Shown: positions 1 through 9,299, numbered from the stretch's first letter. The stretch is DNA of 64,000 bases from an uncultured Saccharospirillaceae bacterium (GCA_947503895.1 CANNFT010000008.1:203883-267882); one strand, 5' to 3'. Notes: generated by a model not told the origin, from the letters alone. Numbers and translations are program-made.

Positions 1-347
1 CTGTTCAGTTTCAAGCTCCGCAGATCCCGTTAGTCGATGGCCGAGGTGGTATTTGGACGTCATACAGCACCGACGGTGAAGCATTGAAGCAATACACGCT
101 TGGGCATCAGGTCGTGGAACCTTATGACTTTAGGCAAGCCTTGACCGTCAGCTTGAAAGAGTTCGCCCCAGACGTTGTACTAGTGCTTGGGCCGGGCAGT
201 ACATTGGGGAGCTCGGTTGCACAAACCATGATCGACATTGGCTGGCAGGGGCTGGACACCAAAGAAGCCTTCGTAGCGCGTCAAAAGACGGATCCCGTCA
301 TAATATCCATGGGAATGCCACAACAACGTGCTATGGCGATGATCTAA
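1..347 (+). CDS. ACP S-malonyltransferase-like protein, C-terminal part
   Basis: The reading frame is open from base 3 to the TAA at 345-347, giving the last 114 residues of a protein whose start lies outside the window. The run PQIPLVDGRG, the later segment DVVLVLGPGSTLG and the tail around VIISMGMPQQ resemble the end of FabD-type acyltransferases, where a sheet strand and a glycine-rich loop follow the active-site domain. The family transfers malonyl groups from CoA to an acyl carrier protein. The catalytic Ser/His region is not included, so this rests on the C-terminal pattern only and another acyltransferase of the same fold is possible. It is followed by about 170 bases without a gene. 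Confidence 0.55.
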   Translation, partial: VQFQAPQIPLVDGRGGIWTSYSTDGEALKQYTLGHQVVEPYDFRQALTVSLKEFAPDVVLVLGPGSTLGSSVAQTMIDIGWQGLDTKEAFVARQKTDPVIISMGMPQQRAMAMI

Positions 348-518
348 CCTTATAACCTGCGGTAACATAGCGCGACCGGTTTATTGGGAATGACTTTATC
401 GTGCCTTTTTCATGCTGATGATCTGTCATGGGAAGCGCCTACGTTGTAAGGTATCGCCTAGGCCTAGAATTTGTTAGGCTTTGGACATGACTAACATTCA
501 TTTATCCAGTGAGCGAAT

Positions 519-935
519 ATGGCCAAGCAGTTTTTAGCTTCCGCAGAAAAAGTCCTGCTGGGACTAAAGCAGGAACGAGCCGAAACACAGGATATGATCA
601 AAACCTTTTTCGGCTTGCTGACCCAAAAATTACCCCATGGTCGTGTGCCGGAGGACCATGAGGTAGAAGCAGCGATCGAGCAACTTAAAGATGTTCATCG
701 TATGGCAGGCCTTTTAGTGGTGGCAACGTTACCCGGTAGTGTGGTGACCTTACCTGCGTTAATTAAATTGGGTCGTCGTTTCGGTGTTGAAGTGTTACCA
801 AGCGCTTTTAAGAAAGTAGAAGACGTCGAAGTGATTGAAGAGGCTTTTGATCTATCAGCGGAGCAAACACGTCAAATTCAAGAAGGGCATAGTGAAGCTA
901 CGTATAAGGAAGACGCCTCTCGGCCAAAATCTTAA
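519..935 (+). CDS. Small LETM1-like protein of unknown function
   Basis: 138 residues, start ATG after a purine-rich stretch (gtgagcga). Residues about 75-100 (LPGSVVTLPALIKLG then LPSAF) resemble the core of the LETM1 domain, which in mitochondria is tied to cation/proton exchange; many bacteria carry short soluble versions of unknown role. There is no signal peptide and only one moderately hydrophobic helix (residues about 70-90). The C-terminus is acidic and polar. The gene is monocistronic, closed by a clear terminator. The domain assignment is by eye; no function is claimed. Confidence 0.6.
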   Translation: MAKQFLASAEKVLLGLKQERAETQDMIKTFFGLLTQKLPHGRVPEDHEVEAAIEQLKDVHRMAGLLVVATLPGSVVTLPALIKLGRRFGVEVLPSAFKKVEDVEVIEEAFDLSAEQTRQIQEGHSEATYKEDASRPKS

Positions 936-947
936 TTTTTAAATAGC

Positions 948-979
948 CAAAACCGAATCCAACGATTCGGTTTTTTTTT
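948..979 (+). terminator. Rho-independent terminator
   Basis: Perfect 9-bp stem AACCGAATC/GATTCGGTT with a 4-base loop, followed by a run of Ts. It ends the LETM1-like gene. Confidence 0.9.
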
Positions 980-1028
980 GCTAAATTAAATTGGCAGGGC
1001 ATATATTTTCACCGTGAAGCTATTCACT

Positions 1029-1331
1029 TTAGCCTGCGAGCACTTGCGATAACCGTTTGGCTTCTTCGGCATTGAACATCACATATCCCATGGGAATATT
1101 TAAATCCAAACTGGCAATCATGTCATTGGCAGCCTCCTCTCCAAAACCGCCGCATAACTCCACGACCTGCACACCATCCTTGGCGAGTGTTCGTGCAGCT
1201 TGTTTGGCTTGTTCTATAGAGCTCACTCCGATCACACGAGTCTCAAAAATATCGCTTTTCATAACATGAAAATGTTGGTCTGGATGGTATCCAGGCGCCA
1301 ACACAATAAATCCATAGTTGAGTATTTTCAT
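1029..1331 (-). CDS. DUF6506-like small protein
   Basis: 100 residues. The pattern FIVLAPGY near residue 10, then VVELCGGFGEE near 56-66 and IPMGYVMF near the end matches my memory of a small family of unknown function (DUF6506-like) with an alternating strand-helix layout and a conserved cysteine in CGGFG. No signal peptide or membrane segment. It stands alone between a terminator and the EEP-family gene on the same strand, about 105 bases downstream of that gene, so co-transcription is possible. Role unknown. Confidence 0.6.
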   Translation of the reverse strand: MKILNYGFIVLAPGYHPDQHFHVMKSDIFETRVIGVSSIEQAKQAARTLAKDGVQVVELCGGFGEEAANDMIASLDLNIPMGYVMFNAEEAKRLSQVLAG

Positions 1332-1437
1332 CGTTATTCTGTTCCTTAGAATTTTGGCGCTGGGGCCTTAGAAGCCAAAAACTTCTCAGGCATTGCGCAA
1401 CACGGCATTCACCGAGTACCGCTGCACCAAATTTTTA

Positions 1438-2550
1438 TTATTTTGGTTTGTCCAATGACGCGACATCCTTAGCCTGAACGTTTTGCTGCGCCATAATATT
1501 TTGCGCCATAGCTTGATCACCTTCCTCTAAAGGGATGGCTTGTTGCTCAGGTATAGCTTCCGCTTGAAGTTGTAGCTTCGTCAATAGTGCAAAATGATCA
1601 GACCCAAAACTCGGCAAACGCTGAATATTGATCAATTTAAAGTGGTGGCTGTGAAATAAGTGATCCAGTGGCCAGCGCATAAACCAATATTTGGCGTTAT
1701 AAGTGTTATGCATACCGCGACCCACACGAGGGTCCAATAGCCCACTGACCTTTCTAAATAATCGTGTGCTGTGTGACCAGGCGACGTCGTTCAAATCCCC
1801 TGTCACTATCGTCGGCGTATTAGAGGTGGCAACGGTTCGGGCGACCATCATCAGTTCGGCGTCTCGCTCTTCTGATGATTCATTCTCGGTGGGACTGGGC
1901 GGGGCGGGGTGTAAAAAATGTGCGTTGATTCGATGCCCTTCAGCAATATGAATGACGGTATGCATGGAGGGTACATCGTCTTCTACTAGGAATTGAGTTT
2001 GGCTTTCTGATAACGGAACTTTGGCGTAAACGTGCATGCCGTAAAGGTTATCCAGTGGACACTTAATACTGTATGGGTAATTTTTTTCCAAACTATCTAG
2101 GTGTGACTGCCACCAATTGTCGGATTCTAACGTAACAAAAATATCGGGCTGATGCTGTTTTATCAGATCAATGAGCCCTTTCGCGTTTTTATTGGGCGTG
2201 AGGACATTTGCAGTGAGAATACTAATCGTTGCCACGTTGTGTGATGAGTTTATTACGGAGGGTGCAGCTTTGACTTCTACCGGAAAAAGAGGGGTGTAGG
2301 GCGTAATCCACCATAATTGATACAGTAAACAACTGATCGCAACTGCAAGCAGTCCCCAGCTGGATAGATGACTTAGATCCAAAAAAGTCAATTGAAAAAG
2401 TATAAGCGTAAACGTCACTACAGAAAATTGGAGTCTCGGGAAATCGAAGCCGCGCACGTACCAAGCTTCGTATTTTAGCATGGGAACCAATGTAAACACG
2501 GCCATCACAGAAGTGATGATTGCAATAATTGTAAAGACCAAAGGATACAA
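1438..2550 (-). CDS. Membrane-anchored endonuclease/exonuclease/phosphatase family protein
   Basis: 370 residues. Three hydrophobic segments in the first 90 residues (about 1-24, 40-60, 65-85) anchor it in the inner membrane; the rest is an EEP (DNase I-like) metal-dependent hydrolase domain at about 105-325. Visible catalytic landmarks are ANVLTPN, the Glu in TLESD, TGDLND (GDxN) and the final SDHF. Substrates of this fold range from nucleic acids to phospholipids and phosphoinositides, so the substrate cannot be named. The C-terminal 45 residues are Gln/Glu-rich and look disordered. The catalytic domain probably faces the periplasm given the short N-terminal anchor, which is inference. Confidence 0.8.
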   Translation of the reverse strand: MYPLVFTIIAIITSVMAVFTLVPMLKYEAWYVRGFDFPRLQFSVVTFTLILFQLTFLDLSHLSSWGLLAVAISCLLYQLWWITPYTPLFPVEVKAAPSVINSSHNVATISILTANVLTPNKNAKGLIDLIKQHQPDIFVTLESDNWWQSHLDSLEKNYPYSIKCPLDNLYGMHVYAKVPLSESQTQFLVEDDVPSMHTVIHIAEGHRINAHFLHPAPPSPTENESSEERDAELMMVARTVATSNTPTIVTGDLNDVAWSHSTRLFRKVSGLLDPRVGRGMHNTYNAKYWFMRWPLDHLFHSHHFKLINIQRLPSFGSDHFALLTKLQLQAEAIPEQQAIPLEEGDQAMAQNIMAQQNVQAKDVASLDKPK

Positions 2551-3020
2551 CCCAAGTACATGAAAGAGCTTTGATTATCCTGAGATTCGTCCGTGATGTC
2601 TAATCTCCCATCTCTATATGCCGGTTCGTCAGTGTTTACTCGTTGTAATGCACACCACGTGCTTATTTATTTCAAATCCCGACATGAAAGAAGGGGAATT
2701 TACCATGTGCACTCAATGCAAAGACGGCCTATGGATTCGATATTGAAACCCAACATCAAGGGTGCGCTTCTCGACGATCGAATCTTGACTCGAAGCAACC
2801 TGTCTAATGCGAGGGCTTGTTAATCTGGATCAGTTTTCCACAATGACGAGTGAAGTGAATGATATTTATTCGGGCTAAAACCGACTAATTCATCGGTTGT
2901 AATGCTAAAGACGTGTTTTTCAAATTGAAAACTGGATTGAATGTTGAATCCAGCCTGTCTATTCCTAAATGTGTTATTAACCATGCCCTCCACAAAAACA
3001 ATAAAATAAGGAAATACAGC
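2551..3020. other. Intergenic region between EEP gene and glpF
   Basis: No convincing gene. It holds the divergent control region for the EEP-family gene and glpF. A perfect 7-bp inverted repeat (CTGGATT/AATCCAG, 2932-2953) lies about 70 bases before the glpF start. A 76-codon frame at 2593-2823 has no family resemblance. Confidence 0.6.
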
Positions 3021-3860
3021 ATGATGACAGATAAACCCACTTTATTTGGCGAATGCATAGCAGAGTTTATTGGCACGGGACTGCTCATCTTTTTTGGTGT
3101 GGGATGTGTGGCATCCTTGGTTCTTCTCAATGCTGATTTCGGTCAATGGGAAATCAGTATCACGTGGGGAATGGCCGTTGCCATTGCCATTTATGTCACC
3201 GCTGGCGTTTCGGGTGCGCACATCAACCCTGCTGTGACATTAGCACTGGCTACGTTCTGCGGGTTTGATAAACGAAAAGTGATTCCATTCATCGTTGCTC
3301 AAGTCGCGGGGGCATTTGTGGCTGCGGCGCTGGTGTATTTTTTGTTTGCACCTTTTTTCGTTGAATGGGAAATGGTCAACGGCGTCACGCGTGGCAGCAG
3401 TGAAAGTTTGGCGACCGCTGGAATCTTCTCTACTTATCCCAATAACTTGCTCAGTATTCCGCAGGCATTTGCAGTTGAATTAGCGATCACCGCTGTTTTA
3501 ATGATGGGCGTTTTGGCATTGACAGACGACGCAAATATTGGCCCCAAAGGCGTTGGTGCAGCATTATTAATTGGTTTGTTGGTGGCGGTTATTGGTGCCT
3601 CTTTAGGCCCGTTAACGGGATTTGCGATGAATCCAGCGCGTGATTTTGGCCCTAAATTCTTTGCTTTTGTTGCAGGTTGGGGAGAAGTTGCCATGACGGG
3701 TGACAAAGATATTCCTTATTTCTTAGTTCCGATATTGGGGCCCATCGTTGGTGCGCAAATTGGCGCTTGGATTTATACCCGATTAATCGCCACTCAATTA
3801 CCGGGCAGCGAAGTAGAAGCCCCGTTAGATGTGGTAACGGAAGCCTCCGCATCTGAATAA
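3021..3860 (+). CDS. glpF: Glycerol uptake facilitator (aquaglyceroporin)
   Basis: 279 residues from ATG 3021, chosen because AAGGAAA lies about 10 bases upstream; the frame is open further upstream but that part is not GlpF-like. Six membrane segments and two half-helix loops carry the NPA motifs: SGAHINPAVT (NPA at 69-71) and FAMNPARDFGPK (NPA at 204-206). The Asp after the second NPAR marks a glycerol channel rather than a pure water channel. It lets glycerol cross the inner membrane for trapping by the kinase encoded 78 bases downstream. The C-terminal 20 residues are polar and acidic. The pair is an operon in most gammaproteobacteria. Confidence 0.95.
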   Translation: MMTDKPTLFGECIAEFIGTGLLIFFGVGCVASLVLLNADFGQWEISITWGMAVAIAIYVTAGVSGAHINPAVTLALATFCGFDKRKVIPFIVAQVAGAFVAAALVYFLFAPFFVEWEMVNGVTRGSSESLATAGIFSTYPNNLLSIPQAFAVELAITAVLMMGVLALTDDANIGPKGVGAALLIGLLVAVIGASLGPLTGFAMNPARDFGPKFFAFVAGWGEVAMTGDKDIPYFLVPILGPIVGAQIGAWIYTRLIATQLPGSEVEAPLDVVTEASASE

Positions 3861-3938
3861 ATCATCAACAAACATTTTTTTGATGAATGGGCGAAACTCG
3901 TACAGAAAAGTAAAAAAAATAATAACAAGGGGAAAAAT

Positions 3939-5426
3939 ATGACCAAAAAATACGTTATTGCATTAGATCAGGGGACCACATCATCACGCGCAATTGTGTT
4001 TGATCATGCCGGAAAAATAAAAGGTGTTGCACAGCGTGAGTTTACCCAAATTTACCCGCAGGCGGGTTGGGTTGAACACGATCCAATGGAGATCTGGGCT
4101 ACGCAAAGTTCTGTATTAACGGAAGTATTGGCTCAACATAATATTAAACCAGATCAAATTGCTTCAATTGGCATTACCAACCAACGCGAAACCACGGTCG
4201 TATGGGATAAGACAACAGGTGAACCGATTTATAATGCCATTGTTTGGCAATGTCGTCGCACCGCTGATATGTGCGATGAACTGAAAGCCAACGGGCATGT
4301 AGACTATGTTCGCGATAATACCGGTTTGGTGCTCGATGCGTATTTTTCCGGTACTAAAGTTAAATGGATTCTGGACAACGTTGAAGGCGCACGAGATAAA
4401 GCCATGAAGGGTGAGTTGTTGTTTGGCACCATCGATACGTGGTTGGTGTGGAAGCTGACCCACGGTAAAGTTCATGCCACCGATTACACCAATGCTTCCC
4501 GTACCATGTTGTTCAATATCCACAAGTTGGAATGGGACGAACATTTAATGGATATTCTGTCTATTCCTGCATCCATGTTGCCTGAAGTGAAGCCTTCCAG
4601 CACCGTTTACGGTACGGCGCACATCGCGGGTGATCACGATACCGCCATTCCGATTGCCGGTATTGCTGGTGATCAGCAGGCCGCTTTATTTGGTCAATTA
4701 TGCTTTAAACCCGGAATGGCGAAAAATACATATGGCACGGGTTGCTTTATGTTAATGAATACCGGTGATCATGCCGTTAAATCCCAAAACGGATTACTCA
4801 CGACGCTGGCAGTAGGCAGTCAAGGCGAAGTGAACTACGCGCTCGAAGGAGCGGTGTTCATGGGGGGCGCGACCATTCAGTGGTTGCGAGATGAGTTGGG
4901 ATTAATTCGAGATGCCGCTGATTCGGAATATTTTGCGAGTAAAGTGGAATCTACGGATGGTGTTTATCTGATTCCTGCTTTTGTTGGGTTGGGTGCCCCG
5001 TATTGGGATCAGCGTGCGCGCGGTACGATCGTGGGGATGACACGCGGAACCAACCGCAATCACATCATCCGAGCGGCTTTAGAATCGATTGCATATCAAT
5101 CACGTGACTTACTGGACGCCATGCAAAGCGATGCAGGAATCGAATTAAGTGGTTTAAGGGTAGACGGTGGTGCAGTCGCCAATAGTTTACTGATGCAGAT
5201 TCAAGCAAATCTAGTGGGCAAACCAGTAGAGCTGCCAGAAGTAACGGAAACAACCGCACTGGGTGCTGCATTTTTAGCAGGGCTTGCGGTGGGTTTTTGG
5301 AGCAGCACAGACGAACTGGAAGACATTTATCAGTTGGATAAACAGTATGAATCTGAAATTTCTGAAGAAGAGCGTAAGACGCTATACAGTGGTTGGCAGC
5401 AGGCAGTGGAGAAGTTGATCCATTAA
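3939..5426 (+). CDS. glpK: Glycerol kinase
   Basis: 495 residues, the usual length for the FGGY-family glycerol kinase. It phosphorylates glycerol with ATP to glycerol 3-phosphate. The N-terminal phosphate-binding motif DQGTTSSR, the segment GITNQRETTVVWD, the Asp-containing NYALEGAVFMGG and the C-terminal RVDGGAVANSLLMQ are all present. Start ATG 3939 follows a strong AAGGGG ribosome site. It is the second gene of a glpFK unit; no glpD or glpR is seen nearby, so the regulator lies elsewhere. Confidence 0.97.
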   Translation: MTKKYVIALDQGTTSSRAIVFDHAGKIKGVAQREFTQIYPQAGWVEHDPMEIWATQSSVLTEVLAQHNIKPDQIASIGITNQRETTVVWDKTTGEPIYNAIVWQCRRTADMCDELKANGHVDYVRDNTGLVLDAYFSGTKVKWILDNVEGARDKAMKGELLFGTIDTWLVWKLTHGKVHATDYTNASRTMLFNIHKLEWDEHLMDILSIPASMLPEVKPSSTVYGTAHIAGDHDTAIPIAGIAGDQQAALFGQLCFKPGMAKNTYGTGCFMLMNTGDHAVKSQNGLLTTLAVGSQGEVNYALEGAVFMGGATIQWLRDELGLIRDAADSEYFASKVESTDGVYLIPAFVGLGAPYWDQRARGTIVGMTRGTNRNHIIRAALESIAYQSRDLLDAMQSDAGIELSGLRVDGGAVANSLLMQIQANLVGKPVELPEVTETTALGAAFLAGLAVGFWSSTDELEDIYQLDKQYESEISEEERKTLYSGWQQAVEKLIH

Positions 5427-5446
5427 TTTGCTAATCGTCTAGCTCG

Positions 5447-5478
5447 AAAAATGGCTCTGTTCGTACAGAGTCATTTTT
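5447..5478 (+). terminator. Terminator after glpK, probably bidirectional
   Basis: Stem AAAAATGGCTCTGT / ACAGAGTCATTTTT with one mismatch and loop TCGT. It can stop transcripts from both glpFK and the convergent yciI-like gene. Confidence 0.85.
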
Positions 5479-5502
5479 CAGCGGTGGCAATCCTAAAGCA
5501 CA

Positions 5503-5793
5503 TCAGGCTTCAATTAAATGAGCCAATGCTTCGGACGACTTTGTCGGCGTGATTTCGGTAATATCATAACGGGCCAGCGCTTCTCGATAAAACGGGTCCT
5601 TTTTTAATAAATCATCTAATACGGCTCGATTGTTTACCGTCGCGAGAATGACACCGCCGGTTCTGGGTTCTTTTCTACCGGAAAGTTGAAAGTGTCCGAG
5701 TTCATATTGCTTGTTTAAGAAATTGATGTGCTCTTCGATAAACAGATCAACTTGTTCAAGTGGTTTGATGTACGTCAAAGAAACGATAAACAA
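5503..5793 (-). CDS. YciI-like protein
   Basis: 96 residues with the ferredoxin-like YCII fold. The pattern starts with FIVSLTYIKPLEQVD, has HINFLNKQYELGHF (conserved His of the family) and the GGVILA strand, and then DPFYREALARYDI. Homologues are small dimeric proteins proposed as hydrolases or monooxygenase-like; biochemical roles are mostly undefined. The gene converges on glpK and diverges from purT, and has no obvious partner. Confidence 0.8.
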   Translation of the reverse strand: MFIVSLTYIKPLEQVDLFIEEHINFLNKQYELGHFQLSGRKEPRTGGVILATVNNRAVLDDLLKKDPFYREALARYDITEITPTKSSEALAHLIEA

Positions 5794-5855
5794 AGTAGCC
5801 CCTTTTTTTATGTAGTAGTTTTAGTGTCCATCGACGCGGAAAAGCGATTGCGTAT

Positions 5856-5871
5856 CGCCAAACGTTCGCAT
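5856..5871. promoter_or_regulatory. Possible PurR operator upstream of purT
   Basis: The 16 bases CGCCAAACGTTCGCAT resemble the PurR palindrome (centre AAAC/GTT with outer GC), with about 10 of 16 positions matching. purT is a PurR target in Escherichia coli. Position is about 90 bases before the purT start. Weak evidence, by eye only. Confidence 0.3.
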
Positions 5872-5961
5872 TGCCGACAAGTATCCTTTTTAATGCCTTC
5901 ATCTTCCTTCCTATGCTAAATTCTTGCAAGTGATTACATTTGGATTTGAGGTCTGATCAAT

Positions 5962-7146
5962 ATGTCAGTTTCAGTGGGAACACCGCTTTCGTCGACTGCC
6001 AAGCGCGTATTGCTTTGTGGTGCAGGGGAACTAGGTAAAGAAGTAGCCATCGAATTACAGCGCTTAGGTGTTGAGGTCATTGCAGTGGATCGTTACGAAA
6101 ATGCTCCGGCTATGCAGGTGGCTCATCGCTCGCACGTGATCAATATGTTAGATGGTCAGGCATTACGCAAGGTAATAGAGCAGGAAAAGCCGGATCTGAT
6201 CGTACCTGAAATCGAAGCCATCGCGACAGATACGTTGGCTGACTTAGAAACTGAAGGCTTTACCGTCATCCCTACCGCCAAAGCGACACAGCTAACCATG
6301 AACCGTGAAGGTATTCGTCGGTTGGCTGCGGAAGAATTAGGGTTGAAGACCAGTGCCTATGTCTTTGCGGGAGATAAAGCAGAGTATTTATCGGCTGTTG
6401 AAAAAATTGGCTTTCCGTTTGTGGTCAAACCCATCATGAGTTCATCTGGTAAGGGACAGTCACTGGTGAAAACCTTAGAGAGCGTGGATGCCGCATGGGA
6501 ATATGCTCAAAAAGGTGGACGAGCAGGTAAAGGGAAAGTTATCGTCGAAGGTTTTGTGGATTTCGATTACGAAATCACTTTGCTAACCGTTAGGCACCGC
6601 GACGGAACCTCATTTTGTGCGCCTATTGGACATAGACAAGCAGGTGGAGACTATCAAGAGTCTTGGCAGCCGCAGGCCATGTCCGCTGCGGCATTGGAAA
6701 GTGCGCAGAATATGGCAGAAAAAGTGACGACTGCTTTGGGCGGTAAAGGGTTGTTCGGCGTTGAATTATTCGTGAAGGGCGATGAAGTGATTTTTAGTGA
6801 AGTTTCGCCACGGCCACATGATACCGGCTTGGTGACGCTCATATCCCAAGAACTTTCTGAATTTGCGTTACATGCTCGCGCAATTTTGGACTTGCCGATT
6901 CCAGATATTAAGCAGCTTGGACCTTCAGCAAGCAGCGTGATTTTAGTGAGTGGCGAAAGTCAGCACGTGCAGTTTTCAAATTTAGACGTAGCCTTGTCTG
7001 CGGTAGATACGCAAATTCGATTGTTCGGAAAACCTGAGGTGCAAGGGACTCGAAGAATGGGTGTGGCACTGGCGAAAGGGGAAACGGTTGAGTCTGCAAA
7101 AGAAAAAGCCATTCGCGCATCAACGGCGGTGAAAGTGACGTTATAG
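5962..7146 (+). CDS. purT: Formate-dependent phosphoribosylglycinamide formyltransferase
   Basis: 394 residues, normal length for PurT, an ATP-grasp enzyme that makes formyl-GAR from GAR, formate and ATP in purine synthesis without folate. Visible parts are the N-terminal nucleotide-binding fold (LLCGAGELGKEVAIELQRLG), the grasp loop VVKPIMSSSGKGQS, the metal/ATP region LFGVELFVKGDEVIFSEVSPRPHDTG, and the C-terminal GRRMGVALA-like end. It is followed 60 bases on by the amidotransferase-like gene in the same direction, so they may be co-transcribed. Start ATG 5962 gives the standard N-terminus. Confidence 0.95.
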   Translation: MSVSVGTPLSSTAKRVLLCGAGELGKEVAIELQRLGVEVIAVDRYENAPAMQVAHRSHVINMLDGQALRKVIEQEKPDLIVPEIEAIATDTLADLETEGFTVIPTAKATQLTMNREGIRRLAAEELGLKTSAYVFAGDKAEYLSAVEKIGFPFVVKPIMSSSGKGQSLVKTLESVDAAWEYAQKGGRAGKGKVIVEGFVDFDYEITLLTVRHRDGTSFCAPIGHRQAGGDYQESWQPQAMSAAALESAQNMAEKVTTALGGKGLFGVELFVKGDEVIFSEVSPRPHDTGLVTLISQELSEFALHARAILDLPIPDIKQLGPSASSVILVSGESQHVQFSNLDVALSAVDTQIRLFGKPEVQGTRRMGVALAKGETVESAKEKAIRASTAVKVTL

Positions 7147-7209
7147 ATTCAAACTTATGGGCATGTTCAGTCTGAAATGCCCGACATTGCATAAAAGGAA
7201 AGTGCTGTG

Positions 7210-7911
7210 ATGAACTCTGTTCGAATCGCCTTGGTGGGTGAATACTCAGATGCTGTAATAGCCCACAGAGCCATTAACCAAACGTTTGAGCTATTGCAAC
7301 TGGAAGGCAAACAAATAATCGGTGAGTGGCTGCCGACGGATTCAATAGACGCCTCAAATAAGCTAACGGGTTTTGATGGCATTTGGGTTGTGCCTGCCAG
7401 TCCGTACGCAAGCTTACAAGGGGCTTTGACAGCTATTGAATACGCACGGACGCAAAACGTGCCTTTCTTTGGCAGCTGCGGTGGATTTCAGCACGCGATC
7501 TTGGAGTATTGTGTGAATGTACTTGGTTGGAGCGATGCTGCGCACGCAGAAATTCATAACGATGGGAAGGGCACTCAGGTCATATCCAAACTGGTTTGCT
7601 CTCTCGTTGAACAAGCCGAGGAATTAAAGCTGGAGAGCAATTCCATTCTTTCCCAAGCTTACCATTCGTTAGCGATATCCGAATCTTACCATTGCAGTTA
7701 CGGACTTAATCCAGAACACAAACAAGCTTTGTTTGAGAAAGGATTGCAGCCTGTTGCTTCAAATGAAGCGGGTGAAACTCGAGCCATTGAATTGAAGGGT
7801 CACCCATTCTTTACCGCGACACTCTTTCAGCCCGAGCGAAGCAGTTTAAAAGGTGTGATATCACCAATTGTGTCTGCTTTTATTCATGCGGCTGCAAACA
7901 GCATGAGTTAA
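7210..7911 (+). CDS. CTP synthase C-terminal-region-related class I amidotransferase-like protein
   Basis: 233 residues from ATG 7210 (a GTG codon directly precedes it; AAAGGAAAG is about 8 bases upstream). The fold is that of a stand-alone class I glutamine amidotransferase related to the glutaminase half of CTP synthase: IALVGEYSDAV at the N-terminus, the nucleophile elbow FFGSCGGFQH (Cys near 90) and the C-terminal GHPFFTATLFQPE with the His and Glu of the triad. It lacks the synthase half. The family includes members with selenocysteine in place of this Cys; here the codon is TGC. Substrate unknown. It ends at a strong terminator. Confidence 0.8.
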   Translation: MNSVRIALVGEYSDAVIAHRAINQTFELLQLEGKQIIGEWLPTDSIDASNKLTGFDGIWVVPASPYASLQGALTAIEYARTQNVPFFGSCGGFQHAILEYCVNVLGWSDAAHAEIHNDGKGTQVISKLVCSLVEQAEELKLESNSILSQAYHSLAISESYHCSYGLNPEHKQALFEKGLQPVASNEAGETRAIELKGHPFFTATLFQPERSSLKGVISPIVSAFIHAAANSMS

Positions 7912-7914
7912 TAA

Positions 7915-7951
7915 AATAAGGCCCATTATTTGAAAGATAATGGGCCTTATT
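7915..7951. terminator. Terminator between amidotransferase-like gene and corB
   Basis: Perfect 15-bp stem AATAAGGCCCATTAT / ATAATGGGCCTTATT with a 7-base loop, located between convergent genes. Confidence 0.85.
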
Positions 7952-7993
7952 GATGTGCTTAGAAAGTCGAAAACGACAGTGAAACGCGAAAAA

Positions 7994-9265
7994 CTATTCT
8001 GTTTCTATTTTTCGAATCTTCGCTGCGGCAATGGTATTGGATTGAACACGCAAAGTTTCAATTTGGTATTCGTCAACTTTAAAACACACGTTGTGTTCAG
8101 GGATGGATTCTAATCGCTCAAGCACCAAGCCGTTTAATGTCTTCGGCCCGTCGGTTGAGAAGTCCCAGTTTAATGATTTATTTAACTCACGGAGCGTAAT
8201 ACTGCCATCGACGATGTAGCTGCCGTCGTCTTGCGGTGTGATATCTTGGCTCGTGCTTGCGAGGTCCGTTGTAAAGTCCCCCACGATTTCTTCCAAAATA
8301 TCTTCAAGCGTCGCTATGCCTTGCACATGACCATACTCATCAACCACGATTGCTATGCGACGTTTTTCTTTTTGAAAATTAAACAACTGAGTGTGTAGCG
8401 GAGCAGACTCGGGAACGAAATAGGGCTCCCTTGTGACCTGCAGCAACTCGGCTTTATTGAATTCTGGCTGACTGAGAACCTTGGCGGCGTTTCGCATATG
8501 CATCACACCGATGACGTTGTTGATGTTGCCTTTCCAGACGGGCAATCGAGTGTGCTGACTAGAGCGCAGTGTTTCGGCAATGGTGCGCAAATCATCATCT
8601 AAGTCTATGCCAACCACTTCGTGGCGAGGAACCATGATGTCATCGACTCGTACGGTCTCTAAATCTAGAATCGACAACAACATTTGTTGGCGTCTGCGTG
8701 GAATGAGCAAGCCTGCCTCGTTTACCAGAGTTCTAAACTCTTCTGTGCTGAGTAAATCCTTACTATCTTGATCTAAATCCATGCGCATTAACTTGAGCAA
8801 ACCGTTTGCAATGTAGTTAACAATCCAGACAAATGGCATCAATAACCAAAGCAGAGGCTGCAATAAATAACTGGCTGGGAAGGCGATTTTCTCAGGATGA
8901 TTCGCGGCCAGTGTTTTGGGTGTGACCTCCGCAAAAATCAATACGGCAAGTGTCAGTATGATGGTCGCGATGGAAACACCGAGTTCGGGGTTATCTACCC
9001 ATAAGCGTTGAGCGATGATGGTCGTTAATGATGCTGCAGCAATGTTGACAAAATTATTGCCAATCAGAATCACGCCGATTAATCGGTCTGTACGCTTTAA
9101 TAGACGAGAAGCTAATCTAGCTGGGCGATGTCCTTGCTTCGCTAAATGTCGCAGGCGATAGCGATTGAGCGACATCATGCTCGTTTCCGAGCTGGAAAAA
9201 AAAGCAGAAAAGACCAATAAAGAGACCAGCGCAGTGAATAGTAGGCTGAGAGGTATGTCGTTCAA
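7994..9265 (-). CDS. corB: CNNM/CorB-type transporter with CBS and CorC domains
   Basis: 423 residues. An N-terminal DUF21 (CNNM) membrane domain of about 190 residues with four hydrophobic segments opens with FSAFFSSSETSMMSLNRYRL. Two CBS domains follow (about 205-330; VDDIMVPRHEVVGIDLDDDL starts the first), and a CorC/HlyC domain closes the protein (about 345-420). The family is linked to Mg2+ and Co2+ export or resistance; CBS pairs sense adenine nucleotides with Mg2+. The gene follows ccsA by 34 bases on the same strand, the usual arrangement near ffh in gammaproteobacteria. Confidence 0.9.
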   Translation of the reverse strand: MNDIPLSLLFTALVSLLVFSAFFSSSETSMMSLNRYRLRHLAKQGHRPARLASRLLKRTDRLIGVILIGNNFVNIAAASLTTIIAQRLWVDNPELGVSIATIILTLAVLIFAEVTPKTLAANHPEKIAFPASYLLQPLLWLLMPFVWIVNYIANGLLKLMRMDLDQDSKDLLSTEEFRTLVNEAGLLIPRRRQQMLLSILDLETVRVDDIMVPRHEVVGIDLDDDLRTIAETLRSSQHTRLPVWKGNINNVIGVMHMRNAAKVLSQPEFNKAELLQVTREPYFVPESAPLHTQLFNFQKEKRRIAIVVDEYGHVQGIATLEDILEEIVGDFTTDLASTSQDITPQDDGSYIVDGSITLRELNKSLNWDFSTDGPKTLNGLVLERLESIPEHNVCFKVDEYQIETLRVQSNTIAAAKIRKIETE

Positions 9266-9299
9266 TGTGGGGTTCCTGGCGGCTTAATCAGACGCAAGC

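Noticed and set aside
2593..2823. 76-codon frame between EEP gene and glpF
   Set aside because: No ribosome site, no family pattern and odd composition (many Arg and Cys); likely part of the control region.
4164..4544. 126-codon frame antisense to glpK
   Set aside because: Shadow of glpK; no independent signal.
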